Below, piece after piece: positions 59,806 through 64,000 of a stretch of 64,000 nt of DNA. Made by a program: the position numbers and the translations under genes. The stretch comes from Vicia villosa (Eukaryota; Streptophyta; Magnoliopsida; Fabales; Fabaceae), in NCBI RefSeq assembly GCF_029867415.1, contig NW_026706162.1:124001-188000 (forward strand), given 5' to 3'. The number at the start of each line of letters is the position of its first letter. The first letter of the stretch is position 1. The notes below the pieces were generated by a model. The model worked only from the letters and a program-made list of their open reading frames with translations, was not told the origin of the DNA and did no database searches.

Positions 59806-62800
59806 TGTTATACCCCAAAATTTGCCCGCATCTTTTTCAGAGAGAAGGCAACAGACTTCTGTCTAAAAATCGGGAGTTTCATATAATCTTGGATTTTATT
59901 TCATAAATATCCTGATTTTATGAATACTCGGTTTTTAGAATATTTCTTATACGGTATTTTGGTTCGCTGTTGAATATATTCTTACACAAGCGCTAAGTAC
60001 TGTTTATCACTTCACACATGCTGTTTATTTGAGATATATTTTCAGATAAATAATACTGACGCAATTGGTACAGAATTAAATTTTGCAGGCGCAAAGTCCG
60101 GGGCTTCAGACTGTACTGGTAACAATTAAATTATTATTAGTTTTTGTTTCCCACTAATTTTTGTACTATACTATTATTTTTAAATCTTTTCCTTTCTTTT
60201 CAAATCTCTTTCTTTCAAATCAAGTCCTAACTTTATTCTATACATCTCTCTTTTCAAACCCTACCATACACTTTCTTTCAAATCCTACTACCACTCAAAT
60301 TTTCCTTTTTTGTACGGTATCACTTCATTCCCCAACGTCTCTATCCTTCTTTTCACTCTATAAATACCCCTCATTTTTTCCATAAATTCTCACATCAAAT
60401 TTCACTCATTTCCCAAATTTCTACCTCATAATTATTTTCTCTTCTTCCCCGGCAAAAATGGCAAAGTGGATGGATACGTTTTTTCTTATGGTCATCACTG
60501 TTTTGGTGGTGATCATGTCCTTTTTCTGTCTGCATAGTCCTGAAAAATGCGGACCTGGAATGTTTACACTCCCGTGCATCTATATGCTGTTATTTATAGC
60601 ATGGGTTTTTAATCGTCATTTTTAAAGTTTGTCGTATCTTTCGCTTTCAAATAATGTACCGTTCATTTTATTTGTCGTACTGTTCGTTATATTATGTAAT
60701 ATTTGTATTGTCAGTATTAAATATTATACTATCTGTCGTATTGTCGTTTAATTATCAAGATAATATTATGCGTGTTTATTGCTAGTTAAATAGTTATTTT
60801 TCTGTGCATTAAATATTTTTCAAGATTATTATCGGTAATTTCGTTCGCGTACAGTATATTTTATTTATTTATTATGTTTGTGTTTTTCTACCAACTCAGG
60901 TAAATAAATTTTCACCATCAACACAACAAAAAAACAAAAAGAAAAAATTAACTTTAACTGTTACGTTAATGCCCGGACAGCCAGTTGACAGTCAAACCTG
61001 CTGACAGCACGATTCTCCGTATTTTGTACCATCAATCAAGTCAATATTTTGCATTTCAAAATTCCAAGATTTTTGTTCTAGAAGTCTTCTGATAATCACA
61101 TGATCAGCAGAGACTCAGCACTCCACAAAAATCAGGTACGCTTAACTGTCTCCTACACAAACAGTCCCTAACTAGGGTTTTTGTTTTTTTTCAGGAGAAC
61201 AAGTTTTTTGAGACCTCAAATGGATTTCATGGACCTCCATATGTCTCAAAGTACCACCAGACAAATTTTCAAACTTCAATTCGCTCGGACGCACAGTCAA
61301 CAGCTCAAACAGTCAACAGACGACCAGTTTGACCGACAAGTCAACAGACAGTCAAAAATGAATTTTTTTGTCAACATCCATATTTTGTCAAAATATTCAT
61401 CATTTGATCAATGGTTGATCATAATTCATCAAGAAAAGTCCAGAAATCAACAAAACCCTAAGTTTCAAAATTAGGGTTTTTTTCCTAAAAAGTCAACTAA
61501 ACTTTGACCGGTCATAACTCTCTCCTCGTTCAATCAAAAAATTCCAACCAAAGCTTGTTTTGAAGGGAATTCAATTATATTTCAAATGAAATTGATCCCA
61601 TGGTCATTGGACTCACCATTTGAAAAATATGAGCCAGGACATTACAGGTCATTTTCAAAGTCAACAAAAAGTGGTTTTTTGTCAAAGGCCATAACATCAA
61701 GATAACTTCTCCAAAGTGGCTTGTAGAGGACATCTTGAGGTTTCTAAAAAGTACAAGAACTCTTTCATATGATCAAAATTGAGGGAGATATGCCTTGTTG
61801 AAGTTGGCTATTTTTTGGGAAAATGAATGAAACCAACATTGATCAAAAATGTTTTTTTTCCAAAAGAGGCCAAGTATTCATGATCCAAACATGTTTCTAA
61901 TGATTTTTAAGGGCTCCCACGACCAACTTGAGGCCCATGGCATTTTTATTTCTTTTTTAATTTAATTTTTTATTCCATTTAAAGTTAAATTAAAAGAGAA
62001 ATGGTGCAAGATAATGATTCAAGGCTTTTGTCCTTAGCATGAGCCATCAAAACTGATCCAAACTCTGCAGCATAGAGGTACATGGCAGGCCTAGAGCAAG
62101 ATGGATGAAGAAAATGAAGCCATGGTCAAGAAATTCAAACTTTTTAATATTAAAAAAACCAAAAGTTCAAAAGCAATCAAAGCTTCTTAGCTTAAGTTTG
62201 CAGCACTCTATTGCTTATATATTACTTAGGATACTTCAGTAGAAAGACACACAAAGATCCATCAAAGGAATAGCCAAGAAATTCACAAAATTCTCAAAAA
62301 AATCTCAAAACTTTGTAATTTTCGTTTTCTAGTTTCCAACCATTATCAATACAAACTAATCATTCTAATCATCTCCTGGGACCTAATATAGTAAGTTGGG
62401 ATCATTATTCATGGCTATATGCTCATAGAACTCATGTTTCAAAAGTAAAATATTCATTCACTTTCTTTAATTTTCGTATCTCATAATTTAACATGTTTTA
62501 ATGTAAACTAATATTTCTAACAAGTTACCAAGATGGTTTGGGAAAGGTTTAAACCCTTACATGCAAGTTTCCACATAAGAATTCTCATATACCATTATTG
62601 AGTTTTCAAGTATGTGAACTTTTGTAAGTCAACCATCATGTTCAGGAGATCATTTTAAGTCAACCTGGGTGGCCCTTGTTTTGGTTCATGGCTGTTTTTG
62701 TAGGTTTTCAAAAGCATGGAAATCTGAAGAAAAATCCGCAGGAAATTCCGCAGGTAAATCTGCAGCTAATTCCGCAGGTAAAAGGAAGAAGATGATGAAT

Positions 62801-64000
62801 AGTAAAGAAGACTTGTTGACCGCTCGCGTGGCATTTCCCCTTCTTTTCATTCGCTGGTCAACTCGCATGGGTCCCACCTGGAACTTTTGAATGCTGACTA
62901 ATCCATTGATGCACTCCTATCCATACATACCATGTACCTCAATATCTGAACCATCAGATCAACTTACCAGCTCATCTAACGCTCATAAACACGCAACCAC
63001 ACCATACTCCCTCTGAATAGCACCACACCAGATTATATTTATTTATATTTTCTATTTTATTTGATTTTCTTTGCAAAATTATTTAAAAATAGTTTAAAAA
63101 ATAAAAAAATATAATAAAAATATTTTTAGGTTGATAATATAATATATTATTTTTTGATACAAAAATATTTTATTTTTCTTCATAATTGAAATATTTTGTT
63201 TATATAATTAAATAATATTGTTATATTCATCTTTTAATTATTTCTAACCTATCAAAAAATCAGAAAAAATATTTTCTTTTTATTAAATCAAGTTTATATA
63301 TTATAGACTAATTTTGTACATATTTAGAATATTTTTCTCTTCAAGTTTAAATTATTTGTATAATTATTTGCATAATTATTGATTAATTAGCTTAATAATT
63401 TCCAAAACAATTTCAAAAATCCCAAAAAAAAAAATTAATTTTATTATAAAATTAATTGACACACAATTTGGACATATTTTAGACTTAATCTTTTAGGTTT
63501 AAATTTTATTTCTAATTCCTAACCTTTTAATTAAATTAATTATGCATTAATTTTAATTAAAATCAACCATCCAAAAATCAAAAAATATTCTCCTTTTATC
63601 TTATTGCAATTTAAATTCATAGATAAGTGTATAGGTTGTCAAATTCATGTAAATAACGTAGTTTACATTTCTCGCAAAATTGATGTAATAGCGTAGATTT
63701 ACTTTCCACATTTTACATTCTCGCACTTTAATTTCTGTACATATAAAACTGCGTTTATGTCAAAGATAATAACTGAAGCGTTAGATCACTAATTTCAAAG
63801 ACAAAAAATATCTGAAAATAAAACACAATCACACTTGCACCTCTCAGGGTAATCCCTCTGTCACTCTTTTCAAAATCAATTCTACTGTTTCAAATACAAT
63901 TCAAACAATTTCTTTCTGTATCTAGTCAAAGAAAATTTTCTAAAAGAAAATAGGAAAGGACCTTATAAATTTAGGGTAGATCTCCTAATTTCTTGCTCAA
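59806..64000 (+). repeat. 3' LTR of Ogre element, cut by window end
   Basis: 4195 bp present of an expected ~4.7 kb, aligned with 41645 onward. TATA at 60359-60366. Relative to the 5' LTR it lacks a ~20-bp piece near 60958, ~18 bp near 61716 and ~30 bp near 62625. Confidence 0.94.
60458..60625 (+). CDS. 55-aa two-TM micro-ORF in LTR (3' copy), hypothetical
   Basis: Identical to 42296-42463 at every base, in the same position about 100 bp after the LTR TATA box. In a 3' LTR this copy would be transcribed only by read-out into flanking DNA. Confidence 0.45.
   Translation: MAKWMDTFFLMVITVLVVIMSFFCLHSPEKCGPGMFTLPCIYMLLFIAWVFNRHF

Larger units (their letters stand above)
41645..64000 (+). mobile_element. 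Coding Ogre element, partial at window end
   Basis: LTR 41645-46381, PBS 46386-46403, ORF1, gag-pro, RT, RNase H, second RNase H, integrase, 3' UTR, polypurine tract to 59805, and 3' LTR from 59806 running off the window. Gene order, PBS, ORF1 and dual RNase H identify Ogre (Ty3/gypsy, Tat lineage). The total would be about 22.9 kb if the 3' LTR is full length. Defects: stops at 48759, 51779 and 57226, frameshifts near 52910 and 55195, and a 1.4-kb insert splitting gag. It is therefore inactive. It inserted into the gypsy element that starts at 37951. ATGTG (41640-41644) is the expected target duplication, and its partner lies outside. Confidence 0.95.

Overview
This is repeat-dominated nuclear DNA from a plant, with no intact cellular gene that I can support. 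It is AT-rich and built from nested LTR retrotransposons. The largest elements have LTRs of 2.9 to 4.8 kb, a primer binding site of the TGGCGACTCTGYTGGGGA (tRNA-Arg) type, a separate ORF upstream of gag, and two RNase H domains in pol. These features are diagnostic of the Ogre group of the Ty3/gypsy Tat lineage. Ogre abundance points to a legume, most likely tribe Fabeae (Pisum, Vicia, Lathyrus, Lens). The species is an inference.

Layout. (1) 25-28971 is a complete Ogre-related element on the + strand, flanked by the 5-bp duplication CTGGG. Its interior has no gag or pol. (2) It is interrupted by a second complete element at 6667-22552 on the - strand, flanked by CTATT, which also lacks coding domains. 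(3) 28977-37950 is a graveyard of older pieces: an LTR fragment, an LTR plus PBS and gag N-terminal relic on the - strand, a MULE/FAR1-type transposase fragment, an RNase H relic, two MITE-like inverted repeats and long (AT)n tracts. (4) 37951-41644 is the 5' part of a Ty3/gypsy element (LTR, PBS, broken gag). (5) It is cut by a large coding Ogre element that starts at 41645 and runs past the window end. That element has a 4.7-kb 5' LTR, ORF1, gag, protease, RT, two RNase H domains and integrase, a 3' UTR and most of the 3' LTR. All of its main frames except ORF1 carry stops or frameshifts, and gag is split by a 1.4-kb insert.

How the parts relate. The three large elements share LTR start, PBS, polypurine tract and a hairpin just before that tract, although their LTR bodies and interiors are largely different. 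The two non-coding elements are therefore plausible passengers moved by enzymes from coding Ogre copies. The most unusual signal is that many tandem arrays in their untranslated regions are built from short inverted repeats whose two arms change together from unit to unit. Other points of note are a 55-codon membrane-protein-like micro-ORF kept identical in both LTRs of the coding element, and a 0.1-kb inversion that distinguishes the two LTRs of the outer element.
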